Shown here: positions 52,622 through 64,000 of the stretch, piece by piece
Layout of the letters: the number at the start of each line of letters is the position of its first letter
How positions within the stretch are numbered: position 1 is the stretch's first letter
The notes under the pieces: model-generated
The model's input: only the letters and a program-made list of their open reading frames with translations
Database searches by the model: none
What the model was told of the DNA's origin: nothing
Origin: Mytilisepta virgata
Lineage: Eukaryota > Mollusca > Bivalvia > Mytilida > Mytilidae
Assembly (NCBI GenBank): GCA_028015205.1
Contig: CM051514.1
Span: 33,372,150-33,436,149, forward strand
Direction of reading: 5' to 3'
DNA: 64,000 nucleotides
Made by a program: the position numbers and the translations under genes

Positions 52622-54842
52622 ACTTACATATTTTGAGCCGCCCAGCGTGTCCCCAAATGGTGCATGTGGGAGACCTGGTGCTCTGTCTGATTGATGGATT
52701 TTAAGGGGAAAAAACAAACAAAACAACCACAACAAAACATAAACAAAAACACTATAAAGGAAAAAAAGACTTGACTATGGATAAGGTGTTTAGGGAGTTG
52801 TACGTTCATTGCCCATAACATACCTCTTCTTCTAAAACATTAGGCAAATAGCAGCTGTAGACGTATAAATTCTCAGTACGTTCCACATTTTTGCTGGTGT
52901 TGGTCTCTTATCTCATATATTTTATACTTTATTTGTTACTTTTTGTTATAATAGATATTAGATAGTTTTATTAGGAGTTTTATTAGTTTTAATTGTTTTC
53001 GGGCACCCATACGGAAAATACTTGTACAGATTTCTTGTTCAGAAACAGATTCAATATATGTTGTATAAACTGGTCATTTATACAGGTAATTAATATTCGG
53101 ATATTGAGAAGACAGAGATTTCTTTTCGTTTTTTCGACATATATATCGAAATAATCTAAAATGTTTTGTGAGATAAATCAAATTTGCAGTCTCAATAAAT
53201 TGAAATTTTGCTTAATAGATATATGTATAATGTGTTACATAAAATATAGACACTTACCACTGTTCAATATAAATATCCAACTTATTATCACAAAAGTACG
53301 GAATTTTTTTTTAAAACAATAGACAGCCCATACATTGTATAGATGGCAAAATAGTCAAAATCTCAAAAACAAAACACATAGAACGAAAAATCAAGTGACA
53401 TCCTTAGCACCATAAGATGAAATAACATTAGGTTTGAAAATTTTCTTTCACTTCCTATGAGAATGATTGATAGGGGAACGAGGACATGTTCTGGTTTAAG
53501 AGAATATTGTATGGGTGATTTATATAATTAAGTTGTTTATTTTTTTGCCCTAGGCGGCGATATTTTTGTTGTTTAACGTGTCAATATATTTGAGGATTTT
53601 TTTTTCTTGTCATGATCCATTAATGTTTTCTCCTTGATAAATTATTGAGTTTCAAAACTGATTTTAAAAAAAAATTGTGTAGATTCAAGCATACCTAAAT
53701 AGAACAGTTTAAATTGCTTAAAAATTAACTTCGAAGGATCTTCTATATTAATTGGTAGTCAGTATAATTGATTTTTTCAAAATCAAAAGGATTGGAATTC
53801 TGCATAAATTACTGCATACTCTTAATTTCAATTTTTAGAAACATTTTCATATTTTATCTTTTTACATATTCGTAGGTACTTTTAAATTCTACTCTTTTTG
53901 TAAATGCTCTAAATAAATCGTATAAACTAACCTTTTTTTAAATATTAAAGTTTGGTGGTAATTTTTTATTGCTATTTCTTTTTAATCCAGTGTTGAAAAT
54001 TTGAATTGGAATTGAAATTGATTTTTATAATCTATACATTTGTATATACAAACATTTCTGGTGATCATTCTTCAGGTGCATGACATGTCAGAATGTATAA
54101 AGAAAAAATAGAAGAAAAACCTTGCATTGTTGCTTCCTGAAAAGCACAAAAATAGAAGAGGATTCAGATTACTTTTTAATGTAGAAATCTTTGCAATAAG
54201 TTTTATTTTTTATAGTAAGGGTATACATTCCTAACTTTGCAATATATGAATATACAAGATATAAACTCATGTAAACTCATGTTAGAATACATTTTCGAAT
54301 TCAATGGCTCATGACATATTGTATCTTTTGTGACTGGATTGGTTCATTCAAAAAAGCGACAAAATATTAGTACACCGGAGACCAGATTCAAAGATCAAAA
54401 TCAGCCTTCACGTGGCTTTTAATTTGTATTTATTTCTTTTGATACATATATATTACACTTTTAATACATTACATGGGTGGTATTGTATATTTACATATAT
54501 AAAAACTAATAAAATATATGCAAAATTCCATTTTAATCGTTTATTTAATAATAATTCGTAACTTCATGTACACGTACTCTTCAAGGATTGCAGCATGTTT
54601 GAAACAAAATATTCATGATGAGTAAAAGAATTTGATATTTTCAGTGTTTCTGTATAATGTGTGTAAGAAGAAAATTGTTTGAGAAATGCCAATCCGTAAT
54701 TTTTTTTTGTTTTTTTGTTAATCCAAGTGAAATTATTTTGACAACAACTATAATAATTATATACATTCTATGCATCAAATTTCTATAAATAAAAATGTAG
54801 ATTTCCGTATGGTGGGATATTTAAAAACAAAATATATTCTTG
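52622..54842. other. Intergenic AT-rich DNA, no gene seen
   Basis: No splice-consistent exon or repeat shared with the rest of the window is evident. A reverse-strand AATAAA at 54546-54541 could serve the Ly6-like gene. Confidence 0.4.
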
Positions 54843-55027
54843 TTAGGTCATGATTCTAAGAAGCACCAAAGTGTAAATGGAGATAAAGAGAATCGTTAGT
54901 GGTTTCATTGACATTCCAGCTTGTCCATTACAGAAAGTTGTGGAACAAGTACATTCTCCATATCCCAATTTATTGTCACATGTATCTGTTGCTGTTGTCA
55001 AACAGGTTCTCTCAACCTGAGTCCAAA
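54843..55027 (-). CDS. Ly6-like gene exon 3
   Basis: Acceptor gtttacag. It encodes VWTQVERTCLTTATDTCDNK, GECTCSTTFCNG and the hydrophobic GPI-type tail, then TAA at 54845-54843. Confidence 0.88.
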
Positions 55028-57672
55028 CTGTAAACATATTAATATAGTTACATTACAATGATTAATGGTTGCAAAAGGATGATGTAATATATGAAAAGCA
55101 GCCTTCAGCTATAACTGTACCAAAATAGTTTAAATTTAAAACAATCCTTATAATTTAATTTTTAGGATTGTCTGATAAAAAATGCATGTAAAATGATTTG
55201 AATAACTTGTTTAGCTCAGGAATATTTAACTTGCGGACTCCGGAGTAATACGTCGTTGACGTCATAGTACCAAAAGTAGATTATACACGGAATAATCTAA
55301 CTAACTCGACCAATCAAGTTCACGGTTCAATTTTTAAATTAAATTGCTATGAAACAATTTCTCCTAAGTAATGCCAACAATAGTAATTAAGACAAATCTA
55401 CCAATAGTAATTAACCTTAATTGACTAACGTCATGAATGTGTTATTGAAGGACACCAGCAGATTAAATGCTTATCTTAGAGTAATAATATTTAAAAACAA
55501 TTTCAGTCAACCTATTGAAAATTGTTCATTAAGAATTATACAATTTTTGTGGTCTTTTATCAGCATTTATTTCTTCTGATATAAAAATCTAACAGATTAA
55601 GTTTTTTTTTTATTTTAAGCATATACATTCGATCATGCAACAGTTGTTTTGTTATTCTCATACAATTTACAACACTTCCTACTATCAAGGTCAGTATACG
55701 AAGAATACATCTACTGATATATGATATCACAAAAACAGTCATAGAGAGGTATATTACCAGTTCCCAATGACTTGAACTTTTTGCCACAACCAGCACAACC
55801 GGAAGCTGTCTTCTTGTTATCTTGTAGGATATCTCCATCAATGGTTTCACCACAACCAGCGTCAGCACTTGTACATACCCAACAGTCAATAGACAACACT
55901 GAAAGAATTATATTTATATAAATGTATCCCAATCTCATATTGTTTTAAGATGAAAAGTTTATGTGATTGCATGATGGTCTTTTTAAGTCGTGTTAAACAA
56001 TGGCAGGTGATGTTTTGGTTAATTTCATAACGCGAAAGACATGTGTATCCATAATAAGAATCTGGATATTTTTCTTTTAGTTTTTATTGCTTTTTGTGGG
56101 AGTTTATAGAAATTGAACTTCAGTTTTTGTGCTAATTTATTCTTATTGTCTTTGGTTTGTTATGTGTTATTGTCACTTTACTTATATCGTGCTCTCAAAC
56201 TTCCTTTGTTAACCATGCAATTTGAATTATCTTTGAATTTTGATTCGGTATCACCATGATCTTTTCCCTTCTGTATTTTGTAGTAGATTTTAATTTGAAC
56301 CTTTACCGTGTAAATTAATCTTAAGGGGGTACCCAACACTTTGACCTGGGACTATTATAATAGACCTAGCTTTGACTAAAATAGATTTGGCTCGTTTGAT
56401 TTTCATAAAATTTTGATGAAATATTTACTTTGACCTGTGGACAAAAATATAAAAAATTCAAGAAATTTGAACCACACAATTTATGGGAATCATTTCATTG
56501 GTTATATAGTAGTTTGACAAACACTAATTTTGATCATTGAGGAGCTTATTTCCCTTTACTAATAGTATGGGATTAAAACGTCCAGTATGTGATTAAAACG
56601 TTCAGCCGATTTTTAAACTGCAGTCAACTCTCTTAGGTGTTCTGTACCCCCTTAAATGACTTTGAGATTCATCGTTTTCAAGAAGGGATGTTATCGAAGA
56701 ATGCATCGATTCGGAAGAAAACTATCAGCATATACGCCACTGTTGCTTCGTGTAGTTACTTTGTCAAATCAAGAAATGGATAAAATAAAAGTACTATACA
56801 TCGTCCTCTCTATGATAAATGTCTATGCTACACATTTTAATGCACAAGATGTGCACACATCGTCCATTTTAGACTCATCGATTGTGTTCAAGAACTAAAT
56901 GCTGAAAAACAAAACAATAGTCCAAAACGTGGAAGAACAAATTCAAGAAATGCCATATCGACACATTGTTCTAGACAATGAGATTGCGCTACAGCGTCAA
57001 GTAATTATATGTGTGCTCAGAACTTCTTTAAATTTATTTTTTGTGCTTTATTGTACGAGGAAGTTATCACGAAATAGATACTTATCGGCAAATGAATATC
57101 AAAGCGAAAAACAAGTCCGTAAATTCGAAATCTAAGGAAAAGATTTCATGCAACAATCAAAAGCCTCCGGGGTAATGTATAACTAAAAGAATGAAAAAAA
57201 CATAATGAACTAAAAAATAAAAAAGGAACAAGACAGCAAAGAAACTGTATCTGAAGATATATTTATATATGTTTATAGAGGAGAGGTTCTGCTGAAAAGC
57301 TAAGGCTTGTCTACGTTTTTTCAAATCCTGCTTATTGCAGGTAAAATCTTGTTAATCTCAGGTCAAAGCATAGTGACGTCTTTGATAACTTCGGTTCATC
57401 CCCCCATGAACGTTTGTGACGTCAATACATGCCGTTGTGTGTAGTTTTATGCAGAACTCTGCAGAGTGAGATAAGCATTGGGAAAATATAATGATATAAA
57501 TATCATACGACATTGACTTTCTCCAAACAGACATAGAAATTCGGTGTAACACACTGTCGTATAAGAAATAGATTACAATGTAAAAATTGGTGAAACAACT
57601 TTCACTTTACTTACCTTGAGTACACAATGAAAATATCAGTAAACAAACAATCAAAGTATCCACAGCTTTCAT
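54843..57672 (-). CDS. Ly6/uPAR three-finger protein, probably GPI-anchored, 3 coding exons
   Basis: Exons 57672-57615, 55898-55758 and 55027-54843 join at two phase-1 GT-AG introns to give 127 residues. Residues 1-19 form a signal peptide. Ten cysteines follow (25, 28, 35, 54, 57, 75, 83, 92, 94, 99), ending in the family's hallmark Cys-Asn (CTCSTTFCNG), with QVERTC in the position seen in sleepless/quiver-type invertebrate Ly6 proteins. A hydrophobic end (110-127, ILFISIYTLVLLRIMT) suits GPI-anchor addition after the Gly/Ser near 101-106. Such proteins act at the cell surface by binding receptors or channels, but the ligand cannot be told from sequence. The exon layout (signal / fingers / last finger plus tail) with phase-1 introns is usual for the family. 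A TTAA-flanked MITE lies in intron 1. Confidence 0.87.
55180..55560. other. Ly6 intron 2, nothing recognised
   Basis: It contains a palindrome-like stretch 'cggactccggagtaatacgtcgttgacgtca', but no element boundaries can be set. Confidence 0.35.
55758..55898 (-). CDS. Ly6-like gene exon 2
   Basis: Acceptor attctttcag and donor actg|gtaata. It encodes IDCWVCTSADAGCGETIDGD to CAGCGKKFKSLGT, including the first five cysteines. Confidence 0.88.
56085..56180 (+). repeat. Short retroelement 3'-end remnant
   Basis: 'tttttgtgggagtttatagaaattgaacttcagtttttgtgctaatttattcttattgtctttgg' parallels 42222-42300 in decayed form. Confidence 0.5.
56321..56655. mobile_element. MITE with TTAA-flanked 12-bp inverted ends
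   Basis: TTAAGGGGGTAC (56321-56332) and GTACCCCCTTAA (56644-56655) are perfect inverted repeats. Similarity continues inward more weakly (caacac / ggtgtt). If the outer TTAA is the target duplication, the element is 56325-56651. A TTAA duplication is made by piggyBac and Kolobok transposases (established), so one of these is the likely mobiliser. No gene is inside. Confidence 0.8.
57060..57250 (-). repeat. Retroelement 3'-end remnant (minus)
   Basis: 'aagtccgtaaattcgaaat' and 'aaaaaggaacaagacagcaaagaaact' parallel 45122-45250, including the flanking 'gtccgtaaattcgaaat'. It lies in intron 1 of the Ly6-like gene. Confidence 0.55.
57615..57672 (-). CDS. Ly6-like gene exon 1 (signal peptide)
   Basis: It encodes MKAVDTLIVCLLIFSLCTQ plus one base, with donor ctcaag|gtaagt. 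Phase 1. Confidence 0.87.
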
Positions 57673-57679
57673 GATATTC

Positions 57680-58860
57680 AATTATAAATTAATATTCAAA
57701 TTATGAAATATCCTTCTTTGTTTTGTGTATCGCTTATTTTTCCATGGCACACTCACGCTAGTTTTTCGCGCATTACAAAGATTTAAATATATTTTACATC
57801 TTTTCACTTTAACAGTATATTATTAAAATTTAACGAGCCGTTTAGAAAATCTATTGTATTGCTTATTGATAATCTGTTTATAGTTAATCGGTTCATTTAA
57901 ATCTGTTAATCTAATCTGAGATCATTAGATTTTACAAAAAAGTATTATTTGTTTGTTGTTGATTGCACACCTAATTAAAATACTAATGTGGGAAATACTA
58001 GATTTTTTAAAAAGGGAGGGGGGACAAGGTAGGAATTTAAGGGAAAAATGCAATACAAGCCAATTTTCCCACCAGTAGGACTTCGATCGTGTGGCTGTAT
58101 ATATACATGTATAAGGATAGCAATTGTTGATATTTATCATTTTCAAAATATTTTCTGCTTATTCTTAGACCAATAGATAAGTTGAAAAATACAAGACATC
58201 ATAGCAATATTATGCGAAGTGCTTGTACAATGTCCAAATCTTCACACACTGCTTTTACTACAATTTGTTTCATACATGTATAAAAATATTTTGTTTTCCA
58301 AAATTTTATATGAATTTTTTAAACAGTTACCTCCAGCAAACCTTCAAATGACACTAAACACCCTCTTTTTTATTTTTTTTTTATATTTACAAAATATTGA
58401 AATGGTAGAAACAAATATGTATACAACTCGAAGTGAAAGGTTTTACTACATTGTAAATATCTTGTGCAGTTAAAAAGATGCTAAGATTTTTTTTCTATTT
58501 TCTCATTTGAAAAATTTAATTTAATTTTAATCTAATTCATACAAGTTGATATTGATTTTACCTAATTATAATATATATACATGTGTATCGTCATTAGCAG
58601 ATATTAATCAATATTTATAATTTGTGTTTTATTGTCAAAAGATTTTCATAATTTATAATATACAGAAAGTAGATTATTGATTCAACATATCATAGTTGCT
58701 TAACTCCATTTAGACGATTAAAACCACACCGTTAAGCGAGATTTTTAGAGACATTTTAGAATTGGCATGGGCCGTGGGATGTAATAACGATCTCTTACTA
58801 ATGCAGTTTGAGGGTCTGTTTTCCATCTATAGGTTTAGTGTGGAATGTTTTGTATTCTTA
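57680..58860. other. Ly6 upstream region, no gene seen
   Basis: AT-rich. No clear TATA box at a fixed distance from the Ly6 start can be claimed, and no exon is recognised. Confidence 0.4.
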
Positions 58861-58869
58861 ATATCTATT

Positions 58870-59235
58870 GATTATTTGTGCTGGTGGACCTTAGGTCCCC
58901 GAGGGTATTCGCCAACCCAGTCGTCAGACTTGTCTGACATGATTATTTATTGATTTTTTACGGAAATTACCAGTATTTTGCAAAATTCAAAAATAATAGA
59001 AATACTAAGGGTTCATTCCTTGTATAGCATGGTAGATCTCCTTAGCTGAAATTTGGCTTCCTATTTCGGTATTTTTGGTTGAGTACTTTTTGTTTAATAT
59101 AAGTTTGGTTTTTGGTCTTCCAAATGTTTCGGTTTTAATGCTGCTGATGAGAGGTAACTCCTTGAAATGCGTCGTATACAGCATAGTATAAATTTACTAT
59201 ATCTAATATTAGTATCTTTGGATTGTTATTTTGTT
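58870..59235 (+). repeat. Uninterrupted copy of the dispersed repeat split at 28165/31942
   Basis: It runs continuously from 'gctggtggaccttaggtccccgagggtattcgccaacc' through 'ataagtttggtttttggtcttccaaa' to 'agtatctttggattgttattttgtt'. It is the empty-site reference for the nested insertion in NDUFA10 intron 7. Confidence 0.9.
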
Positions 59236-60080
59236 ACTAAAAACTTGAATGAAAATGTAAATTTATTTTAATAAAAACTTTCTTCACGGAGAATCTGTTA
59301 TTATTATAAGGTTAAGATAAATATAATTTAACAACAGCTGTCATGGCTGTTGCACTATATGTACTTATCAAAGATAGAAATTCAACATTCCTTGTGTAAA
59401 TTCAGTTTAGCGTAAATATGGCTTTTTGTTTATTATAGGATTGTTGAGGAATATTGTCCCGAGCAATAGGATATCATATTTGTACATCTTACATAAGCTT
59501 TAATTAAACTAAACAGTTTACATATATACATTGTATATATAAGATGGCCTAAATCCACAGAAACTAGAGTTTTTTTAATACATGTATTATATATCATCAA
59601 GATAATAACGACTCAATAGAAGGAACATTTATAAAATAAAAATTCAAAAACTATATCCCGCATTTAATAATTATGTGAACTATAAATAATTTCGGTGAAT
59701 CCTTAGTGAACTTGAGTCCGGAGCCAGAGGTATTCATAGTATGATTATCATGATTTTTTTTATCCCCACTTTTGTTTCTAGTATAAAGTTTTCGTTATGG
59801 TTGTACTGTTTTATTGTTCACCCTTCCAAAGTTTTGACTTCGAAACAAAATTTAATATGTATTTGGTGCAGAAAATATACCTACTAATATATTTTGAAAC
59901 ATGTATTTGGTGCATACATTTTGTACATATAATATATATTGATCCGAGTAGAACATTTAATTAAGTCTTGATACTGATTGGTTGATTGGCGGTATATTTC
60001 TTGCATATCTTTGCAATTTCAATGAACTATCCCTGGATATACACTCTAGCGGGCTATATGCAAAAAATATATCCTCTTTT
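59236..60080. other. Intergenic DNA, nothing recognised
   Basis: AT-rich, with a duplicated 'atgtatttggtgca' motif at 59857 and 59900. No coding signal. Confidence 0.35.
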
Positions 60081-60082
60081 TG

Positions 60083-60622
60083 GATCACCTGGCCCGAAGG
60101 GCCATGTGACCTATTGTCACCAATTGTCGTCCGTCGTCGTAAACTTTCCTTTAAAGAAAATATTGAGCCAATTGGATCAAAACTTGGCAGCAATGGTCTT
60201 TAGGTGGTCGTCTTTCAGAATTATATCCGATGACCACGCCCGCTCTCCAAGATGGCCACCGGAACCAAACATAGTTTAACATAGGACACTATGGAAAATT
60301 GACTTTAAGATCTTCTTGTCTGAAACCACTGGGCCAATTGGAACAAAACCTGACGGCAATGGTCTTTAGTTTGTCCTCTTTCAGAATAATATCTGATGAC
60401 CCCTGCCCGCCATCCAAGATGGCCACCAGAACCAAACATATTTTAGCATAGGACCTTCAGGGGAAATTCCCTGAAAGATCTTCTCGTTTGAAACAACGAA
60501 CAATTTGCAAAACCTGTTAGCCAATTGGAAATTGACAGCAACGTTCCAGACTGCCATACAAGATGGACATAGTCAAACAATTTATTTCCGTGTGAGCTAT
60601 ACAGGCTCCTGGCAGCCTCTAG
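60083..60622 (+). mobile_element. Short Helentron-like element, both ends present
   Basis: It starts gatcacctggcccgaagggccatgtgacc (imperfect 5' hairpin) after a T-run, then 'ccaattgtcgtccgtcgtcgtaaacttt'. About two and a half units follow with 'ccaagatggccacc' and 'accaaacatagtttaacataggac'. It ends gtgtgagctatacaggctcctggcagcctctag, followed by T. Confidence 0.7.
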
Positions 60623-61003
60623 TTACCCTGTTAATTTAAGTCATAGTTCGTTTTCTTTTTGTCAGCTATCACAAATGTTATACTCTGTAACTTGTTGAAC
60701 TAAAGACTTTCAAGTGGATGAAATCTTCCATGCGAGAGTGATCCTACTTTTTGATGTCAAGCATAAAAATATCACTTTTCTTGAAACGAAATGGGAGGAA
60801 CCGAAGTCTGGTGGTATTATAATCATCTTTGTACATCAGAGTGTTAAATGTCGTATGTTCAGCATGAATGCCTCAAAAATATTTAAATTTTTGGAAATTT
60901 GAAAGTGTCTGCAAAATATTATGGTTATAAGTATATTTTTGTCTGTGAATAAATATTAAAAAGGTGGCGAAATACAACTGAAATTTTGGATTTATTTTCT
61001 GTT

Positions 61004-61067
61004 ATGGCTGGAATCGTCAGAGCATTGTGCATTTTTGTTTTGTTAAACTTTGTAAGCATATCAACAG
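61004..61067 (+). CDS. Signal-peptide first exon of an unidentified secreted or surface protein
   Basis: ATG 61004 opens MAGIVRALCIFVLLNFVSIS and one more residue, then one base and a strong donor, caacag|gtacgt. The 21 residues have the charge and hydrophobic core of a signal peptide. Length, phase 1 and position match the first exon of the Ly6-like gene 3.3 kb away on the other strand, so a divergently arranged Ly6 paralogue is a reasonable guess. No second exon with cysteines was found up to 64000. Confidence 0.55.
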
Positions 61068-62105
61068 GTACGTAAATAATGAACCATTGTGATAATTTTT
61101 TAATCTTTTTGCCACAGACTTTAATTTTATCGTTACCATTACAGTTTCTCAGATAACCGTGTATCGTATTTAAAATCGTATTTAATGATCACTTAGAATA
61201 TAGCAAAGTGCTCTCGACGAATGAAATTAGAGGATTTGATGTTTCTTAATTGTGAAGAATGTAAAACGCTCATACATAATCATGAAGAAAGGGATTATCA
61301 TTCTCTTACATATACAAAGAACTAAGTCGGAGCCTCTTCATGATAATTGTCAATAGGATTTGATCCTTAAACTTTTCATTCATCAAAGATAATTGTGAAA
61401 TATATATTAAAGCCTTAATAGTATTCATGACTTCTAGTAATCGGGAAAGTATGTCCTGCTCATTCAACTTCACCATTTGGAAATGGAAATTATCCAATAA
61501 AAATCAGTGTTAAGTCTAAATTTTTCGTATCAATAAGGTCATGATGACAACCGTAAATTCTACCGCGGTGCTGTCAAGAAGACTGAACCTAAACCTACAT
61601 TTAATTTCTTTTCGTTGAGAAAGTCACCATTCATCTGACATGCATGACGGTAAATAATTATCTCAGGGGACCTTGATATTTTTATGTAATATCTCTTTAG
61701 AAAGAAGTTTCACAACTGGAAAATCAAATTGTCATTGAGGGTGTTATGTAAGTGGTGTAGATATTGAGCATGATTAGACATGGATCCGTTTAATTTCATA
61801 TTCACTGGGGTATATAAGAGTGAGTTGGGATCATTGAGAAATAGAATATAATATATCGGAAATCAAAACTAAAGAAATGGGTTAGTTTCTTCTCTTTCTT
61901 GTATTAACCGTTGCTAAGCTTCACATGAAACAAGAACAGATCGATCCAATAGGCATTATGATGGTCTGCTTGAAAATGTAAAACTTGTCCTCCACACTCA
62001 AGAATTATATTGTCATATAGAAACTCAATAATGTTAAGATCAGTCTTCATGTACTTCTTGCAAGAATCAACATTTTTTTTTTATAGAAATACAGTTATGA
62101 CCAGT

Positions 62106-62676
62106 CATAACCTCTCGTCCAAGTTAACTTGAAGAGCAGTCCTCAGAACTGCTCTAAGTTAACTTAGAGTAGTCAGGGAGAAGAATAGCTCTGGTCAAGA
62201 ATAATCCTTGTCAGGAAGTAGAACAGCTCTGGTCAAGAGTTAGAACAGTCCTGGTCCACGACTACTTTTTAGAACATCTCTGGTCAAGAATTAGGCTTTA
62301 TTTCAGTGTGTTGTTTTTATTTATAGTGTTACAAAAAAGTCTTTACTGAAACTTTAAGTTGGGATTTCTTTTTTATTCTAAATCCTGACTGTTACTAGAA
62401 TTGTTCTAGACTATGACTGGTTATAGAACTCTTCTAGACCATGACAGGTTAGAGCTGTTCTAGACCATGACAGGTTAGAGCTGTTCTTGACCATGACAGC
62501 TTAGTGCTGTTCTTGACAATGATAGCTTAAATTAGAGCAGTCAGAATCGGTCAGGAATCTGTTCTAGAGAGTCCGTGTTCTATTCTAGAGTAGTTCTAAA
62601 GCCGTCAGCAGAACTGCTGTAAGGTAACTTAGAACAGTCAGTAGAACTGCTCTAAGTTAACTCGGTGAGAGGTTAT
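62106..62676. mobile_element. Foldback element built from agttct/agaact units
   Basis: The left end cataacctctcgtccaagttaactt and right end aagttaactcggtgagaggttatg are inverted repeats. Inside are inverted and tandem copies of 'cagaactgctctaagttaac', 'gaacagctctggtcaaga' and 'gagctgttctagaccatgacaggtta'. The whole 570 bp could fold on itself. No target duplication is certain and no gene is inside. Confidence 0.75.
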
Positions 62677-62699
62677 GTTTGCACCTAACTGTGTAATAT

Positions 62700-63744
62700 A
62701 CCTATTTCTCCGCCTATAATACCAGGTATGCATACCCTTTTTTCCTGGGTTAATCCAGAAGCATTGATGAATTAGATCAGACAAAACAGACTATAGTTTA
62801 TTGTGATGACGGGTAGTGTACATCGTAGCAAAATTGAACACAGTGTCTGCCTGTGATAAAATCTAACCACGAGCTGTCATATACCTGAATTGCATGAAAG
62901 ATAAATTCAAAGCACATGTACGATACAAAATGTATGTCTGAAATTCCAATGTTTAAGGACATAAGTGCATGGAAGATATTTCAGGCAAAGATTTGCCAAA
63001 CTTAATTTTTCCAGTAAGACAGTAACTTTAGCTAACGCCAGGCGGAGCCATTTAAATTATATTTCATATTTCATATTTGTTTTATTTATTTTTCTGTTTA
63101 TTGCAAAATAAAAAAAATATTGCTGATTATTTGAAAAAAAAAATAACAAACTAGGTTTAGTTTTTTATTAACACTATTAATCCTGATTTAAAAGGTTCCT
63201 TTCCATATAAATATTTAAATATTTTAATTGAAGTATCTCAGTAGTTTTTATAACAATCTTACAAACCCATTTCTTAACCTTAAACTATTGTACTTGAGCA
63301 AGTTACACATCCCTCGTTAAGGTTTGCTTTTTTAATTATTATATTTTTATCTCCAAAAAAAATCGGCATAGTCTTGGGTGCTGGTTTCAACTACGCATAT
63401 TATCTGTTTTAAAATAACAATGTGAAATCATCTTGTGTTACGTTGTATAAACCAGATCCAGCTTGCATTGTTGATCCCGATTTGTATCAAAATTTACGCG
63501 TCAGTTGACTGCGACATTACTAGATTTTGGTAACTTTAAATTAACCGATATATTTCATGTATTTAAGGGTTCAATTTGTAGCTTAGCAAAGTAATAAATA
63601 TAGAATTATGTCTAGCTGAATGATAAATTGCAGATAAATACATTAGATATTTATTCCAGCATTTTAACCCTTTAGAATAAGGATTTCAAATAAAAAACTG
63701 CCTTAGAAATATAACCAAGAGTTCTATGTGAAAAACTAAGAAAT
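62700..63744. other. AT-rich DNA, nothing recognised
   Basis: No exon, repeat boundary or RNA gene is evident. The second exon of the gene starting at 61004 was looked for and not found. Confidence 0.35.
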
Positions 63745-63903
63745 TAATGAGGAACCAGAGTGAGTTATCTTTTCCTAACCAATTTACGTAAGGGAGATAA
63801 TTAAATTCTCTCCCTTTTGTCCTCAGGCTAAAAGGGAGACAAATTTATTATCTCCCTTACCTACATTGGTTAGGAAAAGATAACTCACTCTGGTTCCTCA
63901 TTA
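63745..63903. mobile_element. 159-bp palindromic MITE
   Basis: The left arm taatgaggaaccagagtgag...ttttcctaacca is the reverse complement of the right arm tggttaggaaaa...ctcactctggttcctcatta. Inner arms aagggagataatt / ttattatctccctt extend the pairing. The loop is about 35 bp. TAA/TTA at the edges may include the target duplication, but its length cannot be fixed. Confidence 0.82.
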
Positions 63904-64000
63904 TTTGGAAATAAAATCCCTAGGACTAGCCCATGATCTAACAAAGTATTCTGTATATATTTCTTAGCCAATAGGCGATACAAGAGAGAACTGAAAGAGA

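Overview
The window is nuclear DNA from an animal, most likely a bivalve mollusc of the mussel (Mytilus) type. It is AT-rich, its genes are split by GT-AG introns, and more than half of it is dispersed repeat of kinds typical of bivalve genomes: tRNA-derived SINEs with a conserved centre, repeats ending in an AGGCTCTTGAGAGCCT hairpin, decayed LINEs, MITEs and satellites. The genus is inferred from gene and repeat style, not from a species marker. There is no bacterial operon, CRISPR array or phage.

Three genes can be assembled with consistent splice phases. (1) NDUFA10 (+, 2426-40501) has eight coding exons and encodes 407 residues, the complex I 42-kDa subunit of the deoxynucleoside-kinase fold. 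(2) A clusterin-family gene (-, 51271-43967) has six coding exons and encodes 603 residues. It has a signal peptide, two five-cysteine clusters spaced almost as in vertebrate clusterin, a dibasic RRKR site just before the second cluster, and an unusual hydrophobic C-terminus. (3) A Ly6/uPAR three-finger gene (-, 57672-54843) has three coding exons and encodes 127 residues with ten cysteines and a GPI-type tail. A signal-peptide exon at 61004-61067 (+) probably opens a fourth gene that continues past the window and lies head-to-head with the Ly6 gene.

Layout: 1-2425 repeats and a dead LINE. 2426-2969 NDUFA10 exon 1. 3079-14034 an 11-kb insertion in intron 1 with 12-bp terminal inverted repeats, a 5-bp target duplication and two inverted satellite arrays, the larger with a higher-order repeat. 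14864-27071 NDUFA10 exons 2-7 with TE-filled introns. 27072-40402 the 13.3-kb intron 7, holding a reverse-transcriptase remnant, a nested-insertion series whose order can be read, and a 4.2-kb near-perfect palindrome carrying a SAM-like exon in each arm. 40403-40501 the last NDUFA10 exon. 40.9-43.9 kb repeats. 44.0-51.3 kb the clusterin-like gene. 51.3-54.8 kb LINE and SINE remnants in AT-rich DNA. 54.8-57.7 kb the Ly6 gene. 57.7-64.0 kb repeats, MITEs and the signal-peptide exon.

The genes do not form a pathway. NDUFA10 is a mitochondrial housekeeping gene, whereas the others encode secreted or cell-surface proteins. The main interest lies in the clusterin-like gene and in the mobile-element architecture.
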